Origin: Bacillus sp. Y1
Lineage (GTDB): Bacteria; Bacillota; Bacilli; Bacillales; Cytobacillaceae
DNA: 64,000 nucleotides
Assembly: GCF_003586445.1 (NCBI RefSeq)
Contig: NZ_CP030028.1
Coordinates: 4,858,501 to 4,922,500, forward strand
Direction: 5' to 3'
The translations under genes and the position numbers were made by a program. Positions 17,613-26,582 of this stretch are shown piece by piece; the first letter of the stretch is position 1; every line of letters starts with the position of its first letter. Below the pieces are notes generated by a model. The model was not told where the DNA came from and did not search any database. It worked only from the letters and a program-made list of their open reading frames with translations.

Positions 17613-17648
17613 GGGAGCATCCTTCATAGCAGGATGCTCCTTGTTGTT
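17613..17648 (+). terminator. Intrinsic terminator after gerQ
   Basis: GGAGCATCCT/AGGATGCTCC stem followed by TTGTTGTTT; the far end touches the ywdK stop on the other strand. Confidence 0.8.
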
Positions 17649-18019
17649 TACAAATATTTTACTGCTGCAACCACGATTAATATCCAAGCAGCTAAAAACG
17701 ACAAGCCCCCTAATGGTGTAATGGCACCAAGGATGCTAATTTTCGTTAACGTCATGACGTACAAGCTACCCGAGAAAAGAATGATACCAATTACCATCAT
17801 CCAGCCTGACCATGATAAAAGCGCATTGGCCGGCAAGCGTCCAAGCAATACACCTACAATCAGTAAGCCGGTTGCATGAAACATTTGATACGTTACTCCG
17901 GTTTTCCAAATCTCCAAGTACTTTTGCTCCACTCGCCCTTCAAGCCCGTGTGCTCCAAAGGCCCCAAATGCCACTGCTAAAAATGCATTAATGGCTCCAA
18001 GAATAATAAACGTTTTCAA
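17648..18019 (-). CDS. ywdK: DUF423 (YwdK) membrane protein
   Basis: Small integral membrane protein of unknown function, about 123 aa with four predicted helices. Seen: MKTFIILGAINAFLAVAFGAFGAHGLEG at the start (shown here as family signature in part), a TYQMFHATGLL helix and GAITPLGGLSF. The TTG at 18019 matches the conserved family start; a GTG three codons earlier is less likely. Upstream neighbour is ywdI, 18 nt away. Confidence 0.88.
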   Translation of the reverse strand: MKTFIILGAINAFLAVAFGAFGAHGLEGRVEQKYLEIWKTGVTYQMFHATGLLIVGVLLGRLPANALLSWSGWMMVIGIILFSGSLYVMTLTKISILGAITPLGGLSFLAAWILIVVAAVKYL

Positions 18020-18037
18020 CCTCTCCACCCCATTATG

Positions 18038-18325
18038 TTAAAAATCAAACAGTGAATCTCCATTGCTTTCATCATCTATTTGTAGCTTTTTCGGCTGTGT
18101 TTGAAGGGGTGAAGGAGTTAGAATTTGCTTTTCGTTTGTTGGAATCACAGGCTGACTACGGGGTAGTTCACGTGTGGTCTCACCCGATTGACTTTCAAGC
18201 ACAAGCTCGCATAACGTTTTAATCGCTTGAACTCGTTCTCTCACTTGTGAGTTTGTCCCACTTAATTTAGCTGCCTGCAGCTCCTGTTCCATTTTTAAAA
18301 GTAGCTTTTGCACACTAATATCCAA
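18038..18325 (-). CDS. ywdI: YwdI (DUF5327) protein
   Basis: About 95-aa soluble protein, function unknown. Seen: helical N-terminal part (VQKLLLKMEQELQ, RERVQAIKTLCELVLE) followed by a polar Pro/Ser/Gln-rich tail ending in DSLFDF. The TTG at 18325 follows GAGGTG at proper spacing; the GTG at 18334 overlaps that site. Part of the ung-ywdK cluster. Confidence 0.8.
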   Translation of the reverse strand: MDISVQKLLLKMEQELQAAKLSGTNSQVRERVQAIKTLCELVLESQSGETTRELPRSQPVIPTNEKQILTPSPLQTQPKKLQIDDESNGDSLFDF

Positions 18326-18394
18326 TTCGTTCACCTCATACCCTTGTCTACCCTATAGTATACGACCTGTCACTGATTTTTCCAAAGAATAGCG

Positions 18395-18562
18395 TTACTT
18401 TTTCTCAAAACGCAGGCAAGCCTGGCCCGAAGCCTTCATTACCTCAACTGACGGAAGCTGTCTTGTTTTAAACCCAAATGCTTTGCATCCCTTTGGAAAA
18501 TGAGGGTCCCAGGTCACGTAGAAATACTGGCACTTAAAGCAGTCCTTTTTTTCCAGCTTCAT
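18395..18562 (-). CDS. Small four-cysteine protein downstream of ung
   Basis: About 55 aa. Seen: CFKCQYFYVTWDPHFPKGC (two Cys three apart plus a third 15 residues on) and a fourth Cys near the end, CLRF, a pattern that could bind zinc or an iron-sulfur cluster. I do not know a function. The ATG at 18562 follows AAAGGTGG; an ATG at 18580 overlaps the ung stop but lacks a binding site. It follows ung directly and is probably cotranscribed. Confidence 0.8.
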   Translation of the reverse strand: MKLEKKDCFKCQYFYVTWDPHFPKGCKAFGFKTRQLPSVEVMKASGQACLRFEKK

Positions 18563-18576
18563 GTGATCCACCTTTT

Positions 18577-19242
18577 TCATTTAATTGTCCAATCAATCTC
18601 TGTGTAGCCATTTTCCTTCAGCCAGTCATTTGCTTTTGAAAACGGTCGGCTCCCAAAGAAGCCGCGATGAGCTGAAAGCGGGCTTGGATGAGGAGATTCA
18701 ATTATAAAATGATGGTTGGAAATCAACCTCTTTTTCTCTTGTGCTGGTTTCCCCCATAACACAAACACCATCGGTTTCTCTCTCTCACTAAGCTTTTTAA
18801 TCACTGCATCCGTAAAGATTTCCCAGCCTATTTTTTTATGGGAATGAGCCTGTGCCGCTCGAACGGTTAGGACAGTGTTTAACAGCAGAACTCCTTCATC
18901 GGCCCAATTTTTTAAATATCCGTGGTTTGGTACGGGAATGCCTATATCACTCTGTAACTCTTTGAAAATATTTTTTAACGATGGAGGCGTAGGAACTCCT
19001 GGTAGGACCGAGAAGCTCAGACCATGAGCTTGCTCTGGGCCATGATATGGATCTTGACCGAGTATGACGACCTTCACCTGCTCATACGATGTGTACTGTA
19101 GTGCAGAAAAGATATGCTCTCTTTTCGGATAGATTGTATACCGTTCAGACTCCTCTTCAATCAGGCGATCGAGCTTTGTGAAGTATTCCTGTTTAAACTC
19201 ATCCCCGATGTAAGATTCCCAGCCATTCAAATTACTCATCAT
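18577..19242 (-). CDS. ung: Uracil-DNA glycosylase (family 1)
   Basis: Removes uracil from DNA to start base excision repair. Seen: water-activating motif GQDPYHG near residues 62-68, the Leu-loop [10 protein letters not shown] near 186-195, and the uracil-binding NTVLTVR region. 221 aa is normal. It overlaps the end of the upstream DUF4230 gene by 11 nt, indicating coupled translation. Confidence 0.97.
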   Translation of the reverse strand: MMSNLNGWESYIGDEFKQEYFTKLDRLIEEESERYTIYPKREHIFSALQYTSYEQVKVVILGQDPYHGPEQAHGLSFSVLPGVPTPPSLKNIFKELQSDIGIPVPNHGYLKNWADEGVLLLNTVLTVRAAQAHSHKKIGWEIFTDAVIKKLSEREKPMVFVLWGKPAQEKKRLISNHHFIIESPHPSPLSAHRGFFGSRPFSKANDWLKENGYTEIDWTIK

Positions 19243-19966
19243 ATGTGATCACCGCGCGATATCCAAGTGCTGAGAAAAACTCTGTTAATGTTTTCTCTGC
19301 ATTTTTTTCTGCCACCTCAATTAGCCCTTGAGATAGTGCCTCTTCCTTTACGAGCCTCTTGGCTTCCTCTGCGAGCTCGTAAGCCTCATTCCAATTCACT
19401 TCATCCCGAAAGATTCCTTCCACTGAATACACTTGAGCTTGATCAAAATCTAGTGTTGGCTCTTGGATAATAGAAGCTTGTGGAAGCTTGATTTCTATTG
19501 TCTTTTCTTCTTCACTTACATGGAGATTTGATTCGGTGATTCCGGTTAAGTCAACTCCTGCCGTAACCGTGCCCGGGATAATAAGAAGGAACTTTCTCTT
19601 TGTTCCTGGAAGATTCGTACTAATTTCCTTCCCAAACAGCTGATTGTCCTCTTTTTCAATAACCGCCTTCACGTATGCCTGTGATGACGCAAGTGACGAC
19701 AAGTCTTTTATTTGCTCTATGAAACTACCTTTTTGTACGGTAGTTTGATTGGTTCCCTTTATCGTAAAAATCGCTCCGATTATGACTAGAATGAATAAGG
19801 CTATCCCTATTAGCTTCCATGTTATTGATTTCGGAATCACTCTTGCTTTTGGTCGGTTGTGATGCTGCAGTTCATTGACTGCAATCGAGGCCGCCATTTG
19901 CTGCTTCGCTTCCGTAAGTTCCTTCTGCAAGGCCTCTAATTGCGTCTGTACATCTTTCTCGTTCAT
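19232..19966 (-). CDS. DUF4230-like membrane-anchored protein
   Basis: 244 aa with a cytoplasmic helical N-terminus (about 5-45), one membrane segment (about 48-68; [18 protein letters not shown]) and an extracellular domain rich in beta-strand then helix. The extracellular part has the general layout of DUF4230 proteins; this family call is moderate. Function unknown. ATG at 19966 follows AAGGAGG; the GTG two codons earlier overlaps it. Overlaps ung by 11 nt. Confidence 0.72.
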   Translation of the reverse strand: MNEKDVQTQLEALQKELTEAKQQMAASIAVNELQHHNRPKARVIPKSITWKLIGIALFILVIIGAIFTIKGTNQTTVQKGSFIEQIKDLSSLASSQAYVKAVIEKEDNQLFGKEISTNLPGTKRKFLLIIPGTVTAGVDLTGITESNLHVSEEEKTIEIKLPQASIIQEPTLDFDQAQVYSVEGIFRDEVNWNEAYELAEEAKRLVKEEALSQGLIEVAEKNAEKTLTEFFSALGYRAVITYDE

Positions 19967-20073
19967 CTTCACCCTCCTTACAAACTTCTAGATTTTATTA
20001 TAACGGTTGATGAGGGAATATGTAGAATTTTGCAGAAAGAAGTCGTATAGAAGATATTAGTAGATTTATTCAT

Positions 20074-20117
20074 GAAAAAACTGGTCGCAATGGTTGCGGC
20101 CAGCATGTTTTTTTATA
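20074..20117. terminator. Bidirectional terminator between moeB array and DUF4230 gene
   Basis: CTGGTCGCAA/TTGCGGCCAG stem with loop TGG and six or more T on either strand. On the minus strand it comes after the repeat array at 20233-20390, so a moeB transcript reaching it would carry the array in its 3-prime end. Confidence 0.8.
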
Positions 20118-20232
20118 GTTTTGGGCAATTTTTGGAGAGCTTTAATAGATTTGAGCTAAAATTTCAGTATACAAGTACGGTTCTGGTGAAGAAACACGAA
20201 GGTTTTATTAAGTTTTACATGATTTGAGAAGT

Positions 20233-20390
20233 TTATTTGCGATTTTCAAGATTTATTTGCGATCCTGGAATTTTATTTGCGATTCTCAGATTTTATTTGC
20301 GATCTTGAAAACTTATTTGCGATTCTCAGATTTTATTTGCGATCCTGAAAATTTATTTGCGATTCTCCCAAAATACTTGCGTTTCCCCAC
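20233..20390. repeat. 20-nt phased TTATTTGCGAT repeat array, copy 2
   Basis: Seven cores start at 20233, 20253, 20273, 20293, 20313, 20333 and 20353, with a degenerate eighth (ATACTTGCG) at 20373. Period 20 nt exactly. Intervening 9-mers include TCTCAGATT twice, also found in the array at 7967-8220. It ends 7 nt before the moeB stop. The remainder of the gap 19967-20396 contains only the terminator. Confidence 0.92.
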
Positions 20391-20396
20391 ACACAA

Positions 20397-21416
20397 CTAC
20401 CCCAACAATCTCTGATAAATCGAACGCGCCTGACTCATATCCTTTGTTCCATGAACCAGTCCTCGTCCATCTTTAAAAATAACGACACGTTGCTCGTCCA
20501 TTTCAACTGAAAGCAAATACGGATTTGCCTTCACCACGTAACCCAACTTAACTAGTCGACTCGCTAAATCTCCTAAATTTAGCTCACTTTGTCGTGGTGG
20601 CCGGATTTGCACCGTATCACGACCACAGAGTACCGTTGAGCGCGAAAGATTTTCCTTGTCCAAATACGGATACTCCCGAAGATCTCCACATGACAAGCAG
20701 CCTGGGTCCTTTGCTTTACCCATTTTCATGCTCGTGTATTGATTTCGCCATAAATCAAAGCTCGCAAACGAATCACGAACCGCCTCCCAATCCTCTACAA
20801 GAATCTTCAGTACCTCTGCTGACTGATGAGCAATAACCATCTGCACAGCCGGTCCGATAATTCCTCCTGTATCACAGGTCATTCCTTGAATAGGGATTCT
20901 TTTCAGCAAACAATTTAAGCAAGGAGTTTTGCCTGGAATAATCGTAAAGCTCATGCCGAAGCTCCCTACACAAGCGCCATAGATCCAAGGGATTTTGTAC
21001 TTTTGCGATATATCGTTAATGGCCATTCGAGTTTCAAAATTATCAGTCGCATCCAAAATCAAGTCCACATCCACGACAAGGTCCTCGAGCATGTCAGGCG
21101 ATGCATCTCCAACAACCGGCACAATCTCAACATCGCTGTTAATGGCCCGCAATCTCTTTTCAGCTGCAATCGCCTTCGGAAGCTTTTCTCGAACATCTTC
21201 TTCCGTATACAGCTGCTGTCTTTGAAGATTGCTCGCTTCTACATAATCTCTATCCACAATCGTTAGCTTCCCAACACCCGCGCGCGTAAGCACCTCTCCA
21301 TTTCCCGATCCAAGTGCACCGGCGCCAATCATCAACACATGTTTAGAGCCTAGCTTGTCCTGTCCATTTTTTCCAATCGGTGAAAAAAGAATTTGCCTCG
21401 AATACCGATCATCCAT
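20397..21416 (-). CDS. moeB: MoeB/ThiF-family adenylyltransferase
   Basis: E1-like enzyme that adenylates the C-terminus of the sulfur carrier MoaD in molybdopterin synthesis (ThiF does the same for ThiS). Seen: nucleotide-binding GAGALGSGNGEVL near residue 31, VDRDYVEASNLQRQ, and zinc cysteine pairs CLNC and CLSC. At 339 aa it has a C-terminal extension (about 245-339) beyond the core. Neighbouring moaD, moaE and mobA support MoeB. ATG after AGGAGG. Confidence 0.9.
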   Translation of the reverse strand: MDDRYSRQILFSPIGKNGQDKLGSKHVLMIGAGALGSGNGEVLTRAGVGKLTIVDRDYVEASNLQRQQLYTEEDVREKLPKAIAAEKRLRAINSDVEIVPVVGDASPDMLEDLVVDVDLILDATDNFETRMAINDISQKYKIPWIYGACVGSFGMSFTIIPGKTPCLNCLLKRIPIQGMTCDTGGIIGPAVQMVIAHQSAEVLKILVEDWEAVRDSFASFDLWRNQYTSMKMGKAKDPGCLSCGDLREYPYLDKENLSRSTVLCGRDTVQIRPPRQSELNLGDLASRLVKLGYVVKANPYLLSVEMDEQRVVIFKDGRGLVHGTKDMSQARSIYQRLLG

Positions 21417-21451
21417 GCTTAAAACCTCCTTCCTCTTTCCGGCTCAGCTAT

Positions 21452-21685
21452 TCACTTATCCCCACTAACTGGTGGTATAAAAGCAACCACATCTCCATCA
21501 CTCAACACATCTTCGTCACCAGCAAATTCTTCATTTACAGCTGCCATAACGGTATCCAAATTCACTCCATACCGCTCACTTAAAATCACCTTTGCTTCAG
21601 CAACTGTTTTTCCAGTAAGGTCTAACGATACTGATTCTTCTCCAGCCGCATCGCGCAAATGAGCGAAAAACATTACTTTATTCAT
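21452..21685 (-). CDS. moaD: MoaD-like sulfur carrier with altered C-terminus
   Basis: Small subunit of molybdopterin synthase; it normally ends in Gly-Gly, which is adenylated by MoeB and thiocarboxylated. Seen: ubiquitin-like protein (KVMFFAHLRDAAGEES, GDVVAFIPPVSG), 77 aa. The end is anomalous: it reads PPVSGDK and stop. The DNA has a run of four G (21460-21463); a fifth G would give PPVSGG and stop (GGG GGA TAA). So the gene is either frameshifted at the last codon or carries a sequence error. Overlaps moaE by 8 nt. Confidence 0.88.
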   Translation of the reverse strand: MNKVMFFAHLRDAAGEESVSLDLTGKTVAEAKVILSERYGVNLDTVMAAVNEEFAGDEDVLSDGDVVAFIPPVSGDK

Positions 21686-22142
21686 TTAGATCACTCTCCT
21701 CTGGTTTTCCTTTTGGATAAGCAACCGTTTCAAGTTGATTTCCGATCCATTCTTCTCCGTCTTCCCAGTGCTCTTTTTTCCAAATGGGAACGATCTCCTT
21801 GATTCGCTCGATTGCGTAACGATTAGCCTCGTATGCATCAGCACGATGTGGGGTAGATACAGCAATGACAACGGCTATATCCGTAATTTCAAGTTTTCCG
21901 ACTCGGTGCGATATCGCCACCTTTGCCCCCGGCCAGCGCTCTTCGATTTCACGTCCAATTTGCTCAAGCTTTTTAACAGCCATGCTCTCATATGCTTCGT
22001 AAATTAAATATAAAGTCTTTTTCCCAGCGGTTAGCTCTCTTACCGTTCCAATAAACGTTGTAATGGCTCCCGCTTCCCTTTGAACGACTTTCTCAATAAT
22101 CGATTGCGTATCAAGGGGTTCTTTAGATATTTCAAAATTCAT
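21678..22142 (-). CDS. moaE: Molybdopterin synthase catalytic subunit
   Basis: Inserts sulfur from MoaD thiocarboxylate into precursor Z (cPMP), giving molybdopterin. Seen: FIGTVRELTAGKKT near residue 30, YEAYESMAVKKLEQI, HRVGKLEITD and the active-site Lys region WKKEHWEDGEEW. About 154 aa. The ATG at 22142 follows GGGAGGTG; a longer reading from 22187 has no site. Coupled with moaD by overlap. Confidence 0.95.
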   Translation of the reverse strand: MNFEISKEPLDTQSIIEKVVQREAGAITTFIGTVRELTAGKKTLYLIYEAYESMAVKKLEQIGREIEERWPGAKVAISHRVGKLEITDIAVVIAVSTPHRADAYEANRYAIERIKEIVPIWKKEHWEDGEEWIGNQLETVAYPKGKPEESDLNE

Positions 22143-22183
22143 GTCTGCACCTCCCTTTCGTTCTTTAAACTGACTCGATTGTA

Positions 22184-22816
22184 TCATATTCCTTCGCTCT
22201 TCTCACAAAACGAGTTTCCATCACGATCCAGCTTTAACGCTTTTTCATACTCTATCTGATCATTCATATTAAAAACAGCGGTATCCTTCACACTGATGCC
22301 TTCTCTGCTCAAGATATCTTCTGAAATATACCTCACTTGAAGGTTCTGAAGCAGGCTCATGATACGAAGCTCGTTCCTCTCTAAAGACTGCGAAACAGCT
22401 TGCAATGCATCCTTTCGATATGCACCAAATAAAGGATGCATTCGACCTTCAAGCTTTGGAATAGCTGCCTGGTAGTCTTCTAACTCCTCTAGTAAAAATT
22501 CCCCCAGGCTTGAAGAGATAAACGGCATATCACAGGCCACAATTAAGTTTTTTTCTGATCGAGAAGCTTTAAGCCCTGCTTGTATGCCTGCAAGGGGACC
22601 TTTCCCCTTTTGCTCGTCTTCAACCATCGGTAAGTTCAAATATTTATATGTATGAAACGTGTTGGTGACGATGAGAAGTTCATCCGAAATTTTTCCGAGT
22701 TCGTTTGCAATTCTTTCGATGACTCGTACACCGTCAATCTTCATCAATGCCTTGTTTTGTCCCATACGACTTGATTGTCCACCTGCTAAAATAATCCCTG
22801 TTCTGCTCAGGCTCAT
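22184..22816 (-). CDS. mobA: Molybdenum cofactor guanylyltransferase
   Basis: Attaches GMP to molybdopterin to form the dinucleotide cofactor. Seen: the nucleotidyltransferase signature GIILAGGQSSRMGQNKALM (7-25, in the usual place), ACDMPFISS metal-binding Asp and a KLEGRMHPLFGAYRK stretch. 210 aa. First gene of the moco set (mobA-moaE-moaD-moeB). moaA, moaC, moeA and mobB are not in this window. ATG after AGGTGG. Confidence 0.93.
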   Translation of the reverse strand: MSLSRTGIILAGGQSSRMGQNKALMKIDGVRVIERIANELGKISDELLIVTNTFHTYKYLNLPMVEDEQKGKGPLAGIQAGLKASRSEKNLIVACDMPFISSSLGEFLLEELEDYQAAIPKLEGRMHPLFGAYRKDALQAVSQSLERNELRIMSLLQNLQVRYISEDILSREGISVKDTAVFNMNDQIEYEKALKLDRDGNSFCEKSEGI

Positions 22817-23008
22817 CGTCCACCTTTCTAAATGATATATTCCTCTATTTTAATATGGAAAGAGGAGAAAGACTATTACGTACGTTCGCCTTTATCTACA
22901 AATTCAGCACAGATTTTTACTAATTTAGGTAACCGAAAGAAAATACTAGAAACATCTGGGAAACTAGACTATGATTAGAAAAATAAAGCTCATAGGAGGT
23001 TCAACACA

Positions 23009-23830
23009 ATGACATTGAAAAAGGTAATGACCATCGCTGGTTCTGACACAAGCGGAGGCGCTGGCATTCAAGCAGATTTAAAAACATTCCAGGAGCTTGG
23101 CGTTTATGGAATGACCGCTCTTACAACCATCGTAACAATGGATCCTAAAAATCATTGGCATCACAATGTGTTTCCCATTGCGATTGAAACGCTAGAAGCA
23201 CAGCTTGAAACGATTCTATCTGTAGGAATCGATGCGATGAAGACAGGCATGTTAGGAACGGTGGAAATCATTGAGCTAGCTGCTAAGGTAATCGATGAAA
23301 ACCAACTTCAAACCGTCGTTATTGATCCAGTTATGGTATGTAAAGGGGAAGATGAAGTATTGCACCCAGAAACTACAGATGCTCTTCGTGAAATCCTAGT
23401 GCCACGTGCAACAGTTGTCACTCCAAATCTTTTTGAAGCAAGTCAGCTTGCACAAACCGCTCCTCTTCGTACGATTGAAGATATGAAGCAAGCAGCGGTA
23501 AAGATTCATGCACTTGGTGCCAAGTATGTATTAATTAAGGGTGGAAGTAAGCTAAATCACGAAAAAGCAGTCGATCTTCTGTTTGATGGTGCGGAATTTA
23601 CTCTACTTGAAAGTGAAAAAATTGATACTACTTACATTCATGGCGCAGGCTGTACCTACTCTTCAGCTATTACAGCAGAGCTTGCAAAAGGAGCATCCGT
23701 GAAGGACGCTGTTGCTACAGCAAAGGACTTCATTACTGCTGCTATCGCACATGGATTTAAGTTAAATGAGTATGTTGGACCAACAATGCACGGCGCGTAC
23801 CGTACTATTGGTGCAAAAGTGAATGCATAA
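23009..23830 (+). CDS. pdxK: Pyridoxine kinase (PdxK/ThiD family)
   Basis: Phosphorylates pyridoxal/pyridoxine in the vitamin B6 salvage route; the fold is that of ThiD. Seen: TIAGSDTSGGAGIQADLKTF near residue 8 (shown in part), VIDPVMVCKG, TPNLFEA and the C-terminal HGAGCTYSSAITAELAKG catalytic loop with Asp replaced by Cys-region typical of this group. 273 aa, strongly like B. subtilis PdxK (YwdB). An HMP kinase role (ThiD) cannot be excluded. ATG after AGGAGG. Confidence 0.88.
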   Translation: MTLKKVMTIAGSDTSGGAGIQADLKTFQELGVYGMTALTTIVTMDPKNHWHHNVFPIAIETLEAQLETILSVGIDAMKTGMLGTVEIIELAAKVIDENQLQTVVIDPVMVCKGEDEVLHPETTDALREILVPRATVVTPNLFEASQLAQTAPLRTIEDMKQAAVKIHALGAKYVLIKGGSKLNHEKAVDLLFDGAEFTLLESEKIDTTYIHGAGCTYSSAITAELAKGASVKDAVATAKDFITAAIAHGFKLNEYVGPTMHGAYRTIGAKVNA

Positions 23831-23840
23831 AATAGAGAGA

Positions 23841-23872
23841 GCCGCTGGTTGAATTCCAGCGGCCTTTCTATT
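23841..23872. terminator. Terminator between pdxK and ribH
   Basis: GCCGCTGG/CCAGCGGC stem followed by TTTCTATT on the plus strand; it ends at the ribH stop. Confidence 0.8.
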
Positions 23873-24338
23873 ATTCGAACATACGGCTTAGGTTTGCCAT
23901 TTCAATCGCTGAAACGGCAGATTCCCAGCCTTTGTTTCCAGCCTTTGTTCCTGCTCTTTCAATGGCTTGTTCAATCGTATTGGTTGTTAACACACCGAAA
24001 ATAACAGGAACTCCTGTGTTTAATGTGGTTGCCTGTACACCTTTTGCTGCTTCATTACATACATAATCAAAGTGTGGAGTGGATCCACGAATAACCGTTC
24101 CTAATGTGATTACCGCATCATATTTTTTGCTTTGTGCCATTTTTTGAGCAATTAACGGAATTTCGAATGCACCTGGTACCCAAGCTACATCTACATCTTC
24201 GTCAGCCACACCGTGTCTTTTAAGAGCATCGTGTGCTCCGCTTAGCAACCTGCTTGTAATAAACTCATTGAAACGCCCTACAACAATACCAACCTTTAAC
24301 CCACTACCAACTAAATTTCCTTCAAAGCTTCTTCCCAT
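23871..24338 (-). CDS. ribH: 6,7-dimethyl-8-ribityllumazine synthase
   Basis: Condenses 5-amino-6-ribitylaminouracil with dihydroxybutanone phosphate. Seen: [16 protein letters not shown] near residue 15, [31 protein letters not shown] with the conserved His, and [15 protein letters not shown]. About 155 aa. The ATG at 24338 follows AGGAGG by eight bases. Last gene of the rib operon here. Confidence 0.97.
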   Translation of the reverse strand: MGRSFEGNLVGSGLKVGIVVGRFNEFITSRLLSGAHDALKRHGVADEDVDVAWVPGAFEIPLIAQKMAQSKKYDAVITLGTVIRGSTPHFDYVCNEAAKGVQATTLNTGVPVIFGVLTTNTIEQAIERAGTKAGNKGWESAVSAIEMANLSRMFE

Positions 24339-24350
24339 AATCAATTCCTC

Positions 24351-25544
24351 CTAAAAATGTAGTAAATGTCCTAGTTTACTTTGTTTTGTTTTTAAATACT
24401 TTTCGTTTTCTTCACGTGATTGCATTTGGATGGGCACACGATCAACAATTTCCAAGCCATACCCCTTTAATCCTTTGATTTTTCGGGGATTGTTCGTTAA
24501 CAGTCGGATTTGGCTAATTCCTAAATCTTTTAAAATTTGAGCACCAATCCCGTATTCTCGTAAATCGGCTCCAAAGCCAAGCTTTTCGTTGGCTTCAACC
24601 GTATCGTAACCTTCCTCTTGAAGCTTATACGCTCTTAGCTTGTTCAAAAGTCCAAGTCCGCGTCCTTCTTGACGCAAATACAGTAACACTCCTGTGCCTT
24701 CTTGCTCGATTTGACTTAATGCAGAATGAAGTTGTGGACCACAGTCGCAGCGATATGATCCGAACACATCACCCGTTAAGCATTCTGAGTGAACGCGAAC
24801 AAGAACTGGTTTGCTAGGGTCAATGGTTCCTTTTACTAAAGCCACATGCTCTTTGCCATCAATAACATTGGAATATCCAACGGCTCGGAATTGACCAAAT
24901 TCAGTAGGAAGCTCAATTTCCACTTCTCGCTGAATTAAACGATCCTCTCGATTGCGATACTCAATCAAATCTTTAATCGTAATCATTTTGACATTCAACT
25001 TATCGGCGATCTCTTTTAACTGTGGTACACGTGCCATACTGCCATCTTCATTCATGATTTCGCAAATAACCCCTGCTGGTTTTGCTCCTGATAGCAAGGC
25101 CAAGTCAACAGCAGCCTCCGTATGACCAGCACGCTTTAGTACCCCACCCTTTTTCGCAATTAACGGAAAAATATGACCTGGACGTTTAAAATCAGCTGCC
25201 TTTGATTCTGGGTTTAGCATTTGTAAAATCGTATCAGAACGTTCAAAGGCTGATATACCGGTCGTAGAGTTTTTATGATCAATACTTACGGTAAAGGCAG
25301 TCCCATGCGGATCCGTATTTCTAGCTACCATCGGCATGAGCTCAAGCTTCTGAGCTAGCTCCTCTTCGATCGGAACACAAATCAGCCCTCTCCCATGTGT
25401 GGCCATTAAATTGATTACCTCAGGGGTTGCTTTTTCCGCCAACGAAATGAAATCCCCTTCGTTTTCTCGATCTTCATCGTCACAGACGATGATCACTTTT
25501 CCATTCTTTAAGTCTTCCAATGCTTCTTCAATCGAATTAAACAT
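24351..25544 (-). CDS. ribBA: Bifunctional DHBP synthase / GTP cyclohydrolase II
   Basis: N-terminal half makes 3,4-dihydroxy-2-butanone 4-phosphate from ribulose 5-phosphate; C-terminal half opens GTP, starting riboflavin synthesis. Seen: [11 protein letters not shown] near residue 25 and [10 protein letters not shown] for RibB; zinc-binding [17 protein letters not shown] (about 246-262) and RQEGRGLGL for RibA. 397 aa from the ATG at 25544, which follows AAGGAGG; the longer frame from 25571 overlaps ribE and is less likely. Confidence 0.97.
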   Translation of the reverse strand: MFNSIEEALEDLKNGKVIIVCDDEDRENEGDFISLAEKATPEVINLMATHGRGLICVPIEEELAQKLELMPMVARNTDPHGTAFTVSIDHKNSTTGISAFERSDTILQMLNPESKAADFKRPGHIFPLIAKKGGVLKRAGHTEAAVDLALLSGAKPAGVICEIMNEDGSMARVPQLKEIADKLNVKMITIKDLIEYRNREDRLIQREVEIELPTEFGQFRAVGYSNVIDGKEHVALVKGTIDPSKPVLVRVHSECLTGDVFGSYRCDCGPQLHSALSQIEQEGTGVLLYLRQEGRGLGLLNKLRAYKLQEEGYDTVEANEKLGFGADLREYGIGAQILKDLGISQIRLLTNNPRKIKGLKGYGLEIVDRVPIQMQSREENEKYLKTKQSKLGHLLHF

Positions 25545-25557
25545 GTCTCTTTCCTCC

Positions 25558-26214
25558 TTATTTAAACCCATTTTCCTCTAGAAATTGAGCGGTAAGAGAA
25601 GAACTCTTTTGAATGGTTTGAGTGGCTTGTTTGGATAAAAAGTGTGAAATGTACTTGCTAATCATATCGCACTCAATATTCACAATGTCTCCAGCCCCTT
25701 TTCGCCCGATAATCGTTTCCGATAACGTGTGCGGGATCAGCGAAAGAAGGAAACTCGTCTCTGACACACCAAAAACCGTTAAACTTGTTCCATCTACTGT
25801 GACGGACCCTTTTTCGATAATGTAGTGTAAGAGGTCGCTTGGTGCTTCTATCTCGTAGTACACGGCATTGGCAACCTCTCTTTTTTCTTTAATTACCCCG
25901 AGGCCATCCACATGTCCCGACACAAAATGACCACCAAATCGTCCGCCAGCTGCCATCGCCCTTTCCAGGTTGACACGGGACCCTGGTTCCACATCTCGTA
26001 AGCTTGTTGCTTTAATCGTCTCTGGCATTACATCTACTGTGAATGCGTTAGACGTGAAAGAAGTGACCGTTAAACAAACTCCATTCACTGCGATACTGTC
26101 GCCGAGCTTTACATCCGTGAGAATATGATTGGCTTCAATCGTTAACACCGAAGATTGCCCTGTATTCTTTGTATTGGTTATAAGTCCAATTTCCTCAATA
26201 ATCCCCGTAAACAT
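25558..26214 (-). CDS. ribE: Riboflavin synthase alpha subunit
   Basis: Dismutates two lumazine molecules to riboflavin. Seen: the family start [10 protein letters not shown] and two lumazine-binding repeats (about 1-97 and 98-195), each with a GxSxxVNG/DGTSLTV loop. 218 aa. First structural gene after the FMN riboswitch. ribD, which begins this operon in B. subtilis, is absent; the leader from the riboswitch terminator to ribE is 257 nt long and holds a repeat array. Confidence 0.97.
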   Translation of the reverse strand: MFTGIIEEIGLITNTKNTGQSSVLTIEANHILTDVKLGDSIAVNGVCLTVTSFTSNAFTVDVMPETIKATSLRDVEPGSRVNLERAMAAGGRFGGHFVSGHVDGLGVIKEKREVANAVYYEIEAPSDLLHYIIEKGSVTVDGTSLTVFGVSETSFLLSLIPHTLSETIIGRKGAGDIVNIECDMISKYISHFLSKQATQTIQKSSSLTAQFLEENGFK

Positions 26215-26311
26215 TTTTCTTGCCTCCTTCCATGGTTAAGCTATTTATGCCGCTCGTTTTACCGTTTCCTACTTGTAGCATCTCCGAAAACCTCGGGATT
26301 CTCTCGCATAA

Positions 26312-26472
26312 GACCGTATCAAATGCTTATGACTCAAAGAGACGATATTTTCATCAATACTGGTCATAAACCAGAGTTTATGACCTTTAAATCTGAATTT
26401 TCATATAGCAACAAGTCATAACCACTCTTTTATGACCTGTAGCCTCAATATTCCTTCGAAATGGAGTCATAA
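26312..26472. repeat. Phased GTCATAA/TTATGAC palindrome array, copy 2
   Basis: TTATGAC at 26327, 26378 and 26430; GTCATAA at 26363, 26415 and 26466. Two complete 22-nt palindromes (7-bp arms, 8-nt variable centre) plus half-sites at both ends; spacings are 51, 52, 52 and 51 nt with unrelated 29-30-nt intervals. It lies in the rib operon leader between the riboswitch terminator and ribE, where ribD would stand. Confidence 0.85.
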
Positions 26473-26510
26473 AAAAAACAAAACCCCGCACCAATAAAGG
26501 AACGGGGTCA
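26471..26510 (-). terminator. FMN riboswitch expression-platform terminator
   Basis: ACCCCG/CGGGGT stem followed on the minus strand by TTTTGTTTTTTTT, about 75 nt downstream of the aptamer and ahead of ribE. Expected to form when FMN is bound. Confidence 0.88.
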
Positions 26511-26582
26511 GAAAAATGGCAATATCAAATAAAGGTCTAAAAATGGGTACACTTCACCCATACACATAAACCAGAATTTTTT

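Noticed and set aside
20224..20415. 63-residue open frame across the second TTATTTGCGAT array
   Set aside because: Same cause as above; runs into the end of moeB on the other strand and has no binding site.
21452..21685. Calling moaD a pseudogene
   Set aside because: All but the last residues are intact, and the difference is one base in a homopolymer that may be a sequencing slip; kept as CDS with a warning.
22817..23008. Molybdenum-cofactor riboswitch before mobA
   Set aside because: I could not recognise the conserved blocks of that motif in the 192-nt gap on the minus strand.
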